Positions 42,225 through 50,189 of a stretch of DNA of 64,000 nucleotides are shown in pieces; positions within the stretch are counted from its first letter, which is position 1; the number at the start of each line of letters is the position of its first letter. Origin of the DNA: a virus; IMG/VR virus record IMGVR_UViG_3300000216_000003, positions 42,481 through 106,480 of that record; one strand, 5' to 3'. Both the position numbers and the translations under genes were made by a program. The notes below the pieces were generated by a model that saw nothing but the letters and a program-made list of their open reading frames with translations, was not told where the DNA came from and searched no databases.

Positions 42225-42549
42225 ACACGAATCGTTTGAACCTCAAAACGCTGAAGAACAGGTAAGGATGTTCAGAATTATTGCTACACGATTAATTGAA
42301 ACCGATGAACGATTTAAAGACTCTAAAATTTTCATAGAAAAGGTTAATGATGAGAACTATGTTTTCGGATTCACTGTTAAAAATGATAATATACTTGATT
42401 TGGTTCTTAATGATTTCTTTGATGAAATGTTTGAAGAAAAAGGTCCATTTCACGATGCTGAGTTTATATTCTCTGGGGACCTCGATGCTGCCCCAGACTA
42501 TATTGAAAAAAAGAATAGCTATAGTTTTGCCATGAGAACCCTCTGGTAG
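42220..42549 (+). CDS. Foreign-looking gene inside the array
   Basis: 109 aa (starting at ATG overlapping the preceding TGA; 42,202 possible). Body (EEQVRMFRIIATRLIETDERF, DAEFIFSGDLDAAPDYI) does not resemble the other members and its product ends RTLW without the tail. In the same frame, directly after its TAG stop, codons for KYKEKVISDILRWKLLHS follow, i.e. a family tail. Confidence 0.6.
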   Translation: MKHESFEPQNAEEQVRMFRIIATRLIETDERFKDSKIFIEKVNDENYVFGFTVKNDNILDLVLNDFFDEMFEEKGPFHDAEFIFSGDLDAAPDYIEKKNSYSFAMRTLW

Positions 42550-42606
42550 AAATATAAAGAAAAAGTAATTAGTGATATATTAAGATGGAAACTTCTACAC
42601 TCATGA
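42550..42606 (+). pseudogene. Orphan KLE-type tail after TAG stop
   Basis: 18 codons KYKEKVISDILRWKLLHS plus TGA, in frame with the preceding gene past its TAG. It is either a fossil of a paralog whose body was replaced, or a tail lost by a nonsense mutation or reached only by readthrough. Confidence 0.6.
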
Positions 42607-42607
42607 A
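42582..42607 (+). repeat. Direct repeat copy 2 (tail-coding)
   Basis: Matches 42,199-42,224 over about 23 bases. Confidence 0.8.
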
Positions 42608-42806
42608 TCATATGTCGGAAAAGAAACTTGAAAAATTAATAATGACAATTCCAAGTGGTAGGGATTGGCATTCATATATCTTCGAACTATTCAAACAATA
42701 TAATATTACATATACTAAACCACCATACAGTGAACTAATCTGGAACTCTCATCATCGTGAATCAATTATTAAGGATATACTAAGATGGAAACTCCTGCAC
42801 TCGTAA
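42585..42806 (+). CDS. KLE-tail array protein 4
   Basis: 73 aa (67 aa from the ATGA-overlap start at 42,603). GRDWHSYIFELFKQYNI and tail IKDILRWKLLHS, closest to array protein 3. Confidence 0.6.
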   Translation: METSTLMNHMSEKKLEKLIMTIPSGRDWHSYIFELFKQYNITYTKPPYSELIWNSHHRESIIKDILRWKLLHS

Positions 42807-43012
42807 CTCTTCAAGAATTCAAAAATATGTTCTATAAACATGCTAGTGCTGTTCATAATTGGACTCCTAAATATAAATATGATGATGAACTGCATATGGC
42901 AGTCGCAACTTATATAATGGATGGTAGAGATAGAAGTACTTCATTATATAATAGCAGTAAAAAAGATTTGTTTATTCAAGATATGTTAAAAGTTAAATTA
43001 GAGAGGATTTAA
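42785..43012 (+). CDS. KLE-tail array protein 5
   Basis: 75 aa, starting in the tail codons of its predecessor. ALVTLQEFKNMFYKHASAV then tail IQDMLKVKLERI; GAGAGG in the last codons precedes the next ATG. Confidence 0.6.
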   Translation: METPALVTLQEFKNMFYKHASAVHNWTPKYKYDDELHMAVATYIMDGRDRSTSLYNSSKKDLFIQDMLKVKLERI

Positions 43013-43209
43013 TGGATATATCATCTGAAGAAATTAAAGATTTAATAGATGATATATCTTTTCCTAAATGGTATAGGTTTATCTCAGATGCTCATATTAT
43101 CTATGATGTTGAATGGAATGGCCATTCATGGAGTAGTTCATTTATGGAAAGTAAGGATTTTAAACTTATTATTAATGAACTAATGCGTATAAGATTATCG
43201 GAGATATAA
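43012..43209 (+). CDS. KLE-tail array protein 6
   Basis: 65 aa. FPKWYRFISDAHIIYDV, HSWSSSFMESKDF, tail INELMRIRLSEI. Its SEI codons TCGGAGATA hold the next ribosome site. Strongly similar to the next gene. Confidence 0.65.
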   Translation: MDISSEEIKDLIDDISFPKWYRFISDAHIIYDVEWNGHSWSSSFMESKDFKLIINELMRIRLSEI

Positions 43210-43406
43210 TGTATGTTTCAGACGAAGAAATGATAGATCTAATAATGGATATTGATGAAGATGATTGGCGATTTTTTCTTCCTCGTATTAGTGATGAGTA
43301 TAATATAATATTTAACAATAAGAACTGGAGTAGTTCATTTAGGGAAAATAAAAATTTTAAATATATTGTTAATGAATTAAGACGAATGAGGTTATTGAGA
43401 TCATGA
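43209..43406 (+). CDS. KLE-tail array protein 7
   Basis: 65 aa. DDWRFFLPRISDEYNI, NWSSSFRENKNF, tail VNELRRMRLLRS; duplicate of protein 6. Confidence 0.65.
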   Translation: MYVSDEEMIDLIMDIDEDDWRFFLPRISDEYNIIFNNKNWSSSFRENKNFKYIVNELRRMRLLRS

Positions 43407-43633
43407 CCACTCCAAGTCGAAAAGATTGGGAACAATTATGCGATTCTTTTTATAAGAGAGCTAGTCATCTTAATAGGATAAATAAAGGCACCAGTCATTG
43501 GAATATATTTTGGAAAAATATGGCTATTTATTATAATATTACTCGCCCATATTCAATTAATAGTGTACCAGATTCTCCAATATTTAAAAAGATATATAAT
43601 CATATGTTAAAGGCTAAGTTGGAGTTAGAGTAG
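43403..43633 (+). CDS. KLE-tail array protein 8
   Basis: 76 aa, ATGA overlap. Longer N-terminus (RKDWEQLCDSFYKRASHLN), then NMAIYYNITRPYS and tail YNHMLKAKLELE. Confidence 0.6.
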   Translation: MTTPSRKDWEQLCDSFYKRASHLNRINKGTSHWNIFWKNMAIYYNITRPYSINSVPDSPIFKKIYNHMLKAKLELE

Positions 43634-43869
43634 TGAATATAAGTGATCAAGAGATTAATAAATTGATACATAATATTTCTAGCGCATTGTGGGATTTCTC
43701 GTTTGATGGAGATGGTGATAAAAAATGGTTGGAGGTTTTAGAATATATTCAATGGGAATATGGAGTAACTTTTATGGTTGATAGATATCTTATTGATGAT
43801 TTTAAAGCTTCTGGTAATATGAAACAAATAATTCAGTATTTAAATAAAAAGAAATTGGAATTGTTATGA
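43633..43869 (+). CDS. KLE-tail array protein 9
   Basis: 78 aa, GTG start. KKWLEVLEYIQWEYGVTF and tail IQYLNKKKLELL; diverged body. Confidence 0.6.
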   Translation: MNISDQEINKLIHNISSALWDFSFDGDGDKKWLEVLEYIQWEYGVTFMVDRYLIDDFKASGNMKQIIQYLNKKKLELL

Positions 43870-44075
43870 CATATGATGAAATTAGAAAATTAGGATTGGA
43901 TATATGTCAGAATTTTAAAGGAGATACCGAACTTAAAGATTTTGATTTGTATCTACAAACGAAATATGGTATATGGGACTATGAATTATTCTTTCCAGCT
44001 GATCAGATATATGATCACTGTGAAGTATCTAAAATAGTTAATGATATGTTGAAATTTAAATTGAGTTTATTATGA
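43866..44075 (+). CDS. KLE-tail array protein 10
   Basis: 69 aa. NFKGDTELKDFDLYLQTKYG and FFPADQIYDHCEVSK, nearly repeated in protein 12; tail VNDMLKFKLSLL. Confidence 0.65.
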   Translation: MTYDEIRKLGLDICQNFKGDTELKDFDLYLQTKYGIWDYELFFPADQIYDHCEVSKIVNDMLKFKLSLL

Positions 44076-44284
44076 CATTTAATGAATTTATGCTTCAAAT
44101 TAGTGTTATTCGAAAATCAACACACTATCTTAATTGGTGTAGGTTCGTAAAAAATCTAGAAACTGATTATCCAAAAATCAGATTCTCATTATATGGAGAT
44201 GAAAGATGGGTCGAATTATATGGTTCCCCTCAATTTAAAGAAGTATATAATAAAATAGTGAAGTTTAAATTGAGCCTATCTTGA
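44072..44284 (+). CDS. KLE-tail array protein 11
   Basis: 70 aa. LNWCRFVKNLETDYPKIRF and tail YNKIVKFKLSLS; sits between the near-duplicates 10 and 12. Confidence 0.6.
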   Translation: MTFNEFMLQISVIRKSTHYLNWCRFVKNLETDYPKIRFSLYGDERWVELYGSPQFKEVYNKIVKFKLSLS

Positions 44285-44490
44285 CTAACTTAGATATTGA
44301 AAATTTAATAAGAACTATCTATGAAAATTTTAAAGGTGGTTCGGGGCTACAAGATCTTGAAACCTATTTAAACAATGTTTATGGTATTTGGGATGATAAT
44401 ATATATTTTCCAATAGAACAAATATGTAGCCATACAGAAAAAAATAAGATAATCAAGGATTTATTAAAATTTAGATTAGGGCAATTATGA
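44281..44490 (+). CDS. KLE-tail array protein 12
   Basis: 69 aa, TTG start. NFKGGSGLQDLETYLNNVYG and YFPIEQICSHTEKNK duplicate protein 10; tail IKDLLKFRLGQL, where TTAGGGCAA supplies AGGG to the next gene. Confidence 0.65.
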   Translation: MTNLDIENLIRTIYENFKGGSGLQDLETYLNNVYGIWDDNIYFPIEQICSHTEKNKIIKDLLKFRLGQL

Positions 44491-44705
44491 ATATTTCAAT
44501 AAAAGAGCTTGATAAATTAATATTTTGGATTTTAAATCGAGTTACTATTTCAATAGAGGTTTTGGATGAATTAGATGAAGAACTTAGAAGGGATTATAAT
44601 ATCTGGTCTGATTATGATTATTTACCAACAGATCAGATAATACAGAACCCAAAAAAAGAACAAGTGATTCAGAGGTTACTTCAATTTAAACTATTATACT
44701 CATAA
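44487..44705 (+). CDS. KLE-tail array protein 13
   Basis: 72 aa. LDEELRRDYNIWSDYDYLP and tail IQRLLQFKLLYS; related to proteins 10 and 12 in the '(L/F)P.(D/E)QI' segment. Confidence 0.65.
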   Translation: MNISIKELDKLIFWILNRVTISIEVLDELDEELRRDYNIWSDYDYLPTDQIIQNPKKEQVIQRLLQFKLLYS

Positions 44706-44716
44706 CTGGAATTAAT

Positions 44717-44929
44717 ATGACGCCTAAAGAATTTTTTGAGTTTCGAATTAGTATATATGATTCTTTTGAATATGGAGATAGAAAATGGCATATATTTAAA
44801 AGTAAGTTGTTTAAGAAGTTAAACTTAAAAGAACCGGATAATTCAGATGATTGGGATAATCTAATATTAACACCATATTTTGATTATATAATTAAAGAAT
44901 TCTTAAGATTTAAATTGGAAAATGCATGA
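44717..44929 (+). CDS. KLE-tail array protein 14
   Basis: 70 aa, preceded by a separate CTGGAATTAAT site. RKWHIFKSKLFKKLNLKEP and tail IKEFLRFKLENA. Confidence 0.6.
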   Translation: MTPKEFFEFRISIYDSFEYGDRKWHIFKSKLFKKLNLKEPDNSDDWDNLILTPYFDYIIKEFLRFKLENA

Positions 44930-45120
44930 ACTATCAAGATCTTCTTGATCTATATGGGGATATAAATGCTGGATTATCACCTGGTGAATCTTATATATTC
45001 TGGTCTAATTTAGCACGAAAATATAATCTATACTCACCATCTATTTATATAATACTTGAAAGCATGGATAAAGATAAAATAGTTAAAGATTTATTAAGAC
45101 AGAAATTGTTATTATTATGA
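44926..45120 (+). CDS. KLE-tail array protein 15 (last)
   Basis: 64 aa. YIFWSNLARKYNLYSPS and tail VKDLLRQKLLLL. It is the last of the array; TTGTTATTATTATGA contains no GGAG, as expected for an operon-terminal gene. Confidence 0.6.
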   Translation: MNYQDLLDLYGDINAGLSPGESYIFWSNLARKYNLYSPSIYIILESMDKDKIVKDLLRQKLLLL

Positions 45121-45152
45121 AGAGCTTAAAACTAAAATACAGTTAAACTTAG

Positions 45153-45180
45153 ACCTATTATTAATTTAATAGGTTTTATT
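45153..45180 (+). terminator. Intrinsic terminator
   Basis: ACCTATTA/TAATAGGT stem followed by TTTATTTTC; ends the array transcript. Confidence 0.8.
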
Positions 45181-45193
45181 TTCAGGAGTAGTT

Positions 45194-45646
45194 ATGATTA
45201 ATCAAATAGTCAAAATAGTAAATGCAAGTAGTAATGAATTACCTCAATATTCAAAAATTGGAGATAGTGGCATTGATGTACGAGCAAATTTACCAAATGG
45301 ACCAGTTCAGATTATATCAGGAGAACGATTATTAATTGATACTGGCCTAAGTGTAGCTATTCCAGAAGGCTATGAGATCCAGGTCCGTCCTCGTAGTGGA
45401 TTAGCATATAAAGAAGGTATCACAGTTCTTAATACCCCAGGTACCATTGATTCTAATTACAGAGGTAATATTGGAGTTATTTTAATGAATCATAATAATA
45501 ATATTGAACCTTTTGTGGTTAAGCATGGAGATCGGATTGCACAATTAGTATTAACTCCAGTTAACGGTATTATATGGAATATAGTTAAATCATTAGAAGA
45601 TACTAATCGAGGCGAAGATGGTTTTGGATCAACAGGAGTAAAATAA
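45194..45646 (+). CDS. dut: dUTPase (trimeric type)
   Basis: 150 aa with all five motifs: DSGIDVRAN, RPRSGLAYKEG, GTIDSNYRGNIGV (catalytic Asp), RIAQLVL and RGEDGFGSTG. Hydrolyses dUTP to dUMP, keeping uracil out of DNA and feeding thymidylate synthesis. GGAG ribosome site before ATG. Argues against uracil-substituted phage DNA. Confidence 0.95.
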   Translation: MINQIVKIVNASSNELPQYSKIGDSGIDVRANLPNGPVQIISGERLLIDTGLSVAIPEGYEIQVRPRSGLAYKEGITVLNTPGTIDSNYRGNIGVILMNHNNNIEPFVVKHGDRIAQLVLTPVNGIIWNIVKSLEDTNRGEDGFGSTGVK

Positions 45647-46041
45647 TGCATATAAATAGTTACATTTCAGAAATATCTAAGTCAATTGAACAGGCAAAAT
45701 ATGTCCATTTGTCTAAAGTTGTTTATAATGAATGGAATAGAGTAACTCAGAAGTCAGATGGACCTGAACGATCTAAGTTTTTAGAAGATTGTGAAATAGA
45801 TGTATATAGTTTTCCTCAGACTTGGGGAAGTACCGCTCTTGGATTTGGTGGCCTTGGTGGTTCTGCTATGACGAATGCAGTAACCGTCGTTATAACTAGC
45901 CATATGAGTAGTGAAGCTGTCGTTTACTTTGGTGGGCGATTTGCATATAAGATTGAAAAATATAATTCAAAATTCATACAAGATATCTCAAACCATAGGA
46001 TGGCAAGTAGGCAGGATCATAATGCATATGAGGCTGAATAA
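45646..46041 (+). CDS. Conserved-type phage protein, 131 aa
   Basis: Glycine-rich centre QTWGSTALGFGGLGGSAMT, a phrase I recognise from uncharacterised phage proteins, followed by TVVITSHMSSEAVVYFGGRF. Overlaps dut by one base and abuts the exonuclease. Function unknown. Confidence 0.65.
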   Translation: MHINSYISEISKSIEQAKYVHLSKVVYNEWNRVTQKSDGPERSKFLEDCEIDVYSFPQTWGSTALGFGGLGGSAMTNAVTVVITSHMSSEAVVYFGGRFAYKIEKYNSKFIQDISNHRMASRQDHNAYEAE

Positions 46042-47013
46042 ATGGCTATTAGCCATTATTTAAAATATAGAGTCAATTTAAAAGGTATTCATGAGTTACT
46101 TCATAGTAAATATAAAAAAGTAAATATATTTATAGACATGCCAAGTATCGCCCGCGGATTTTATAATCAGAATGTGATGTTAATGGAGATTGATAATTAT
46201 GTCACAAATAAGGCAATGCCTGTATTATTCCTTAATGAACTTAAAGAATTTCTAAATAGTCTGTATACATCTTTTAAATATTACGACCCTCGTTTTATTA
46301 TTCATTTTGATAATGGTGTAAATAAACAAAATAGTACAGTACTAAAAGGTTATAAAGAAGGACGCCAATCTTCAGGATATCATATTCTTGAAGATGAGCA
46401 AATGCAACTGTTTAAAACTATTAAAAGTTATTATTATCAAGAAGTAGAAAATAAATTCATTAAACCAAACCTATCAACAGTTATATATTTAAAAGATTAC
46501 GAAGCTGATTTAGTTCCACATTATTGTATTTCTAATAACTATATGAATTCACAAAATGAAGATACATTGAATGTTGTATTGAGTGTAGATAAAGATTTAC
46601 TCCAATGTTGTAAATTTAATAACACAATACAAGCAGTATCTGTATATAAGAAAAGTGAAGGTAGAATTGATATGCAAATATATGATAATAGGAATGCTCT
46701 TATGTTTATGCATAAAGGATTTAAACCTGGAATAGTAACAGCATCCCATGTTCCATTGGTACTTGCATTAGCTGGAGATAAAGCTGATGGAATTAAAGGA
46801 TTAAAAGGAGTAGGCAATGCAAAGGCAATCGCTCTAATAATGAAGCATCGACTACCAGCTGAATATCCAAGAGAACTACCATCAGAACTTTCCCCTTACT
46901 TAAAACAAATACAACAAAACTATAAAGTAACAGACTTTGGAATGCAGGCTAGTCGTATCGATATGGTTACTACTAATACCGTTGATGATAAATTGAAAGT
47001 ATTAAGAGTTTAA
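46042..47013 (+). CDS. 5'-3' exonuclease / flap endonuclease family
   Basis: 323 aa. VNIFIDMPSIARGFY, RFIIHFDNG...LKGYKEGRQ, YEADLVPHY (acidic metal site), VLSVDKDLLQCC and LALAGDKADGIKGLKGVGNAKA (third acidic cluster plus helix-hairpin-helix). This is the PIN-like/T4 RNase H and pol I exonuclease family that removes RNA primers and flaps. With LigA it can complete lagging strands. Confidence 0.88.
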   Translation: MAISHYLKYRVNLKGIHELLHSKYKKVNIFIDMPSIARGFYNQNVMLMEIDNYVTNKAMPVLFLNELKEFLNSLYTSFKYYDPRFIIHFDNGVNKQNSTVLKGYKEGRQSSGYHILEDEQMQLFKTIKSYYYQEVENKFIKPNLSTVIYLKDYEADLVPHYCISNNYMNSQNEDTLNVVLSVDKDLLQCCKFNNTIQAVSVYKKSEGRIDMQIYDNRNALMFMHKGFKPGIVTASHVPLVLALAGDKADGIKGLKGVGNAKAIALIMKHRLPAEYPRELPSELSPYLKQIQQNYKVTDFGMQASRIDMVTTNTVDDKLKVLRV

Positions 47014-47026
47014 GTTTTCATCTATA

Positions 47027-47042
47027 ATATATAGATATAATA
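47027..47042 (+). promoter_or_regulatory. Phage promoter motif, gene at 47,094
   Basis: ATATATAGATATAATA, 52 bases before the ATG. Confidence 0.8.
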
Positions 47043-47093
47043 AAGTCCAAAGAGCAGTTTTCTTTTTCTAAAAAGTAATGGGAGTAATAACAT

Positions 47094-47291
47094 ATGTTTA
47101 CAATTTCTTCAAATGGAAATAAAAATACTATGATATATTGCAATAAGGAAATGTCAGATTCTACTTTAGTTCCAATATTAAATCATATTGGAATCGATGT
47201 ATCAAAACAAAAAGTAGTCACTGTGGATCCTGTTACTTATATGATTTGTAATAGTGAAGGTTTTAATGTTTACATTGAGAATGGAGATTAA
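47094..47291 (+). CDS. Hypothetical protein, 65 aa
   Basis: Compact alpha/beta sequence (MFTISSNGNKNTMIYCNKEM, VTVDPVTYMICNSEGF). First gene of a two-gene unit; its end GAGAATGGAGATTAA supplies the next ribosome site. Confidence 0.6.
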   Translation: MFTISSNGNKNTMIYCNKEMSDSTLVPILNHIGIDVSKQKVVTVDPVTYMICNSEGFNVYIENGD

Positions 47292-47669
47292 ATGAATATA
47301 CCAGAAAATAACCAAGAAGATATTAAAGAAGCTATAGGTGAAGTTCTTGAAGGGGATATTATCGATGATAATATTCCACCACCGCCACCTCAACCGGAAA
47401 TGTCTCCGGAACAGTTAGTATTGCAACAGTCTATGATGAATGATATCAAGACTGGTGGAACTACTACAATTCCGGATGGTATGAATGCACAAGATTTTGT
47501 GAATAGTATGCAGGCTGGTGGAAGCGGTGCCTCTGATCCTCGAATGGCTGCGATGGTTGAGAAGATGAAACAAAAAGAAGCTATTCGGACGATGGAAAAA
47601 CAAAAACAAAAAACAAAAAATCGAGCTGCTGCTAAAGTAGCAAAAGCCTCACGTAAGGCTAATCGATAA
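47292..47669 (+). CDS. Acidic/Pro-rich then Lys-rich protein, 125 aa
   Basis: Acidic N-terminus, PPPPPQPEMSPEQLV (residues ~33-47), a Gly/Met middle and a strongly basic coiled-coil end (EKMKQKEAIRTMEKQKQKT). Resembles virion-assembly or scaffold-type proteins; unknown. Confidence 0.65.
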   Translation: MNIPENNQEDIKEAIGEVLEGDIIDDNIPPPPPQPEMSPEQLVLQQSMMNDIKTGGTTTIPDGMNAQDFVNSMQAGGSGASDPRMAAMVEKMKQKEAIRTMEKQKQKTKNRAAAKVAKASRKANR

Positions 47670-47679
47670 ATCTATATTG

Positions 47680-47722
47680 TTTGAGGCCAGTCACATCTCT
47701 TGTGGTTGGTCTCAAATTTTTA
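47680..47722 (+). terminator. Strong intrinsic terminator
   Basis: 16-bp near-perfect stem TTTGAGGCCAGTCACA / TGTGGTTGGTCTCAAA then TTTTTATT. Confidence 0.92.
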
Positions 47723-47743
47723 TTGCCTAGTGTGAACCAAAAA

Positions 47744-47758
47744 TATATAGATATAATA
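47744..47758 (+). promoter_or_regulatory. Phage promoter motif, HTH protein gene
   Basis: TATATAGATATAATA; the leader to the ATG is ~55 bases. Confidence 0.8.
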
Positions 47759-47812
47759 TTTTAGGAATAGTTTTTATATTTTTCGAAATTTCAAAATTGA
47801 TAAGGAACACTA

Positions 47813-48223
47813 ATGAATCATTCAGAAGTTAATAGTAATATCAGAGAAGTAGTTGCGGACTTATTAAGTAGGGGTCATAAAAAGACTAATATCGGAAAAT
47901 CCTTATTAGGACCATCTGGATATACTCAGTTACTGAAATTTTTAGATGAAGATATGACAACCCGTTCTGATTTTGGTATTAAACCACTACAGAAAATTGC
48001 TAATTTATTAGACTGTGAAGTTCAAATTGTATTTGTAGATAAAGAATTTCAAGATGGTGATATATTAAAGAACCAAAATCATAAATTTATAAACGAACTA
48101 AAAGATGGTATTGCTAATTTCTTATCAGAAAATACAAGTGGCCCATCTATTCATCAAGAAAATATTAAGCGTAGAACTAAGCTGGATGATATTATTGATG
48201 AGGTGTTAGAAGAAGAGGTATAG
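47813..48223 (+). CDS. Helix-turn-helix DNA-binding protein (predicted)
   Basis: 136 aa. Residues ~8-78 resemble an XRE/Cro-type HTH: IREVVADLLSRGHKKTNIGK..., then IKPLQKIANLLDCEVQIVFVDK, where 'L.KIA..L.CEV.IVF' is a typical end of such domains. The C-terminal ~50 residues are acidic. Candidate transcription regulator; DNA target unknown. Confidence 0.65.
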   Translation: MNHSEVNSNIREVVADLLSRGHKKTNIGKSLLGPSGYTQLLKFLDEDMTTRSDFGIKPLQKIANLLDCEVQIVFVDKEFQDGDILKNQNHKFINELKDGIANFLSENTSGPSIHQENIKRRTKLDDIIDEVLEEEV

Positions 48224-48232
48224 TAAAAATAT

Positions 48233-48937
48233 ATGGCATATTATCAAAATTATAATAGTTTAGTGAAGCATTGTAAAGATGCTCTTGGCGCTCCTGTGAA
48301 CTCGATTGAGTTGACAGATGATGAAATAGCAGATAAAATTAGAGATAGTGTTTTACCTGAATTTAGTCAATATGTACCATTTAACAGCTATGTAAAAATA
48401 GCTCAAAATGATAAAGTTGATAATCCAGACACTATTAATACTGAAACTTATATTATTCCAAATGAAAATGAAGACCATATTAATTCAATATCAGAAGCCT
48501 ATTATGCATCTCAAGGAATAAATTCAAGTATTATATCTTACTATGCTGACCCAAGAGACACTGTGATGGCGAACACATACTCTGATATGATTAGTAGCTT
48601 GCAGGAAGTGCAGAATTATGAATTTATTCAACCAGATAAAGTAATGTTTGGTACCCCTTTAGATGGGAATGCTGTCATACTTAAATTGAATATAATTCCT
48701 CAAAGATTAGACCAAGTGCCTAGTGATTTATATATTAAATTACTTAAACCTATGGCTGAAAAATCTATTCTTGAAGTTATATTAAACAGAAGAACTAAGT
48801 TTCAAAATCTATCTACTCCATTTGGAGAAGTAGCTTTGGATGTCGATACTCTTAGAATGAGAATTGATGTCTTAAAGCAAGAGATTAATGAGAAGTTGGA
48901 TTGGTTACCAACCAAGCATTTAATAGAGTTTTTATAA
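48233..48937 (+). CDS. Probable virion (neck or connector type) protein
   Basis: 234 aa. LVKHCKDALGAP..ELTDDEIADKIRDSVLPEFSQYVP, a beta centre, and VDTLRMRIDVLKQEINEKLDW at the end. The layout resembles head-tail completion proteins of large phages but this is by style only. Single gene after the HTH gene. Confidence 0.5.
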   Translation: MAYYQNYNSLVKHCKDALGAPVNSIELTDDEIADKIRDSVLPEFSQYVPFNSYVKIAQNDKVDNPDTINTETYIIPNENEDHINSISEAYYASQGINSSIISYYADPRDTVMANTYSDMISSLQEVQNYEFIQPDKVMFGTPLDGNAVILKLNIIPQRLDQVPSDLYIKLLKPMAEKSILEVILNRRTKFQNLSTPFGEVALDVDTLRMRIDVLKQEINEKLDWLPTKHLIEFL

Positions 48938-49120
48938 TTTAAAATAGAAGACAGCGATTAATTACCGTTGATAGTAGCTCCTACCTATTATCTTATTCTT
49001 AATTATTAAATTGATATTGGGACTATATTAAATGAAAGTATTAAACTGAAATATCAAAATGACAATCGTTGAATATTAGAATCAATTCTCTACTCATAAA
49101 TTTAAGAAAGGAAGTAAACT
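48938..49120. other. 183-base gap, no clear signal
   Basis: No ORF, no consensus promoter copy and no strong hairpin. AAGAAAGGAAG before 49,121 is the ribosome site of the following gene. Confidence 0.5.
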
Positions 49121-49846
49121 ATGTCTTTTAATTCTAGGGGGGCATTAACCAACGAGTATGCCTTTTCATTACCCAGTTCTAGTCTTCTTATGGTGCAGCT
49201 TATGCACGAAGCCCCCCAAGTTACTAATACTAAATATGTAAATCAAAAATCCGAGCGCTTTATCTTCGTCAATATAGTGCCGGGGGTGGGAGGACGAGAA
49301 AATAGAACTTTTGATTGGAAATCGCAACTATCTATTAAATATTCAATTACGGAATTATCTGGACTCTCTTTTGTATTAAAACATACTGCATCTGGAAATA
49401 GTAGGAATGTTCTTCCATATAGTAAATATGCTAGAAGTGATAAAGCTGCAAAGATGGTTACTGTAACCGAAGCAGCAGCTGATCCAAATAAGGCATTTGA
49501 ACCTAGAAAAATATTCTTTACTATGCAAGAAAAAAATAGTGGGGCAAAGCATACTATTGCTATGACTCCAGATCAGGCATATGGATTAGCGGTTCAAATG
49601 GAAAAGATGTCAGAGAAAGCTATGGAATTAGAAGCTGAGAGACAAATAACAGCTCCTAGACAAGCCCCAGAGCAAAATGGGCAGGCATTTGAGCCTCATC
49701 AACAGCAAAATAATCAACCACAATTTCAAACTAGACAGTCTGCGAATCCACCACAACAGCAACAGCCACAAGTAAATCACCAACAACAGCATAATAATGC
49801 CGTTCAAAGTTTTGACGCAATGCTTAACAATAACTTTCAATCATAA
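49121..49846 (+). CDS. Possible ssDNA-binding protein with Gln-rich tail
   Basis: 241 aa. Beta-rich N-terminal ~150 residues (RTFDWKSQLSIKYSITELSG, KIFFTMQEKNSGAKHTIAM), then a disordered tail of Gln/Asn/Pro (residues ~175-225) and a conserved-looking end FDAMLNNNFQS. This architecture (core, flexible tail, short C-terminal peptide) is that of SSB-like proteins, although the end is not strongly acidic. Its 183-base upstream gap has no promoter motif copy. Confidence 0.5.
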   Translation: MSFNSRGALTNEYAFSLPSSSLLMVQLMHEAPQVTNTKYVNQKSERFIFVNIVPGVGGRENRTFDWKSQLSIKYSITELSGLSFVLKHTASGNSRNVLPYSKYARSDKAAKMVTVTEAAADPNKAFEPRKIFFTMQEKNSGAKHTIAMTPDQAYGLAVQMEKMSEKAMELEAERQITAPRQAPEQNGQAFEPHQQQNNQPQFQTRQSANPPQQQQPQVNHQQQHNNAVQSFDAMLNNNFQS

Positions 49847-49859
49847 AGGAATACTTATA

Positions 49860-50117
49860 ATGACAACTCCAACTCCAACTTTAAATCTAGAAACAATTCT
49901 TTCAGACTTAATCAAAAACTTCGTAGATAAACCTGAATCAATCCAAATTAATACCGAAGAAGGTGAAAATACGGTATCTCTTAATATTATTTCAGATCCA
50001 AGTGATGCTGGAAAAATTATTGGTAAAGGTGGAAAGACAATTGATTCACTTCGCCAAATTGCCAGAGTTATTGGTTATAGATTAGATAAGCGTGTTATTC
50101 TACATGTTGTTGACTAA
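49860..50117 (+). CDS. KhpA-like KH-domain RNA-binding protein
   Basis: 85 aa from ATG 49,860 (AAAGGAATACTTATA upstream); the longer reading lies inside the previous gene. The KH core AGKIIGKGGKTIDSLRQIA contains the GxxG loop (GKGG), and the length matches bacterial KhpA (75-90 aa), which binds small RNAs and mRNAs. A phage-encoded copy suggests post-transcriptional control. Confidence 0.85.
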   Translation: MTTPTPTLNLETILSDLIKNFVDKPESIQINTEEGENTVSLNIISDPSDAGKIIGKGGKTIDSLRQIARVIGYRLDKRVILHVVD

Positions 50118-50132
50118 ATAAAATAAGCACCC

Positions 50133-50161
50133 AAGGGACGGAGTAAAATCCGTCCTTTTTA
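50133..50161 (+). terminator. Intrinsic terminator
   Basis: AAGGGACGGA / TCCGTCCTT stem and T run. Confidence 0.9.
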
Positions 50162-50189
50162 TATTTCCAACTAAAATAAAAGAGTACCA

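Noticed and set aside
42547-42606. General reassignment of TAG to an amino acid
   Set aside because: Other clear genes (for example clpS) end in TAG, so TAG is a normal stop; only local readthrough or mutation remains possible.
45194-45646. Uracil-substituted DNA as in some jumbo phages with similar polymerases
   Set aside because: A complete dUTPase with all motifs is encoded here, which argues against replacing thymine by uracil.
49797-49859. KH protein starting inside the preceding gene
   Set aside because: The extension overlaps the previous coding sequence out of frame, and AAAGGA precedes the ATG at 49,860.
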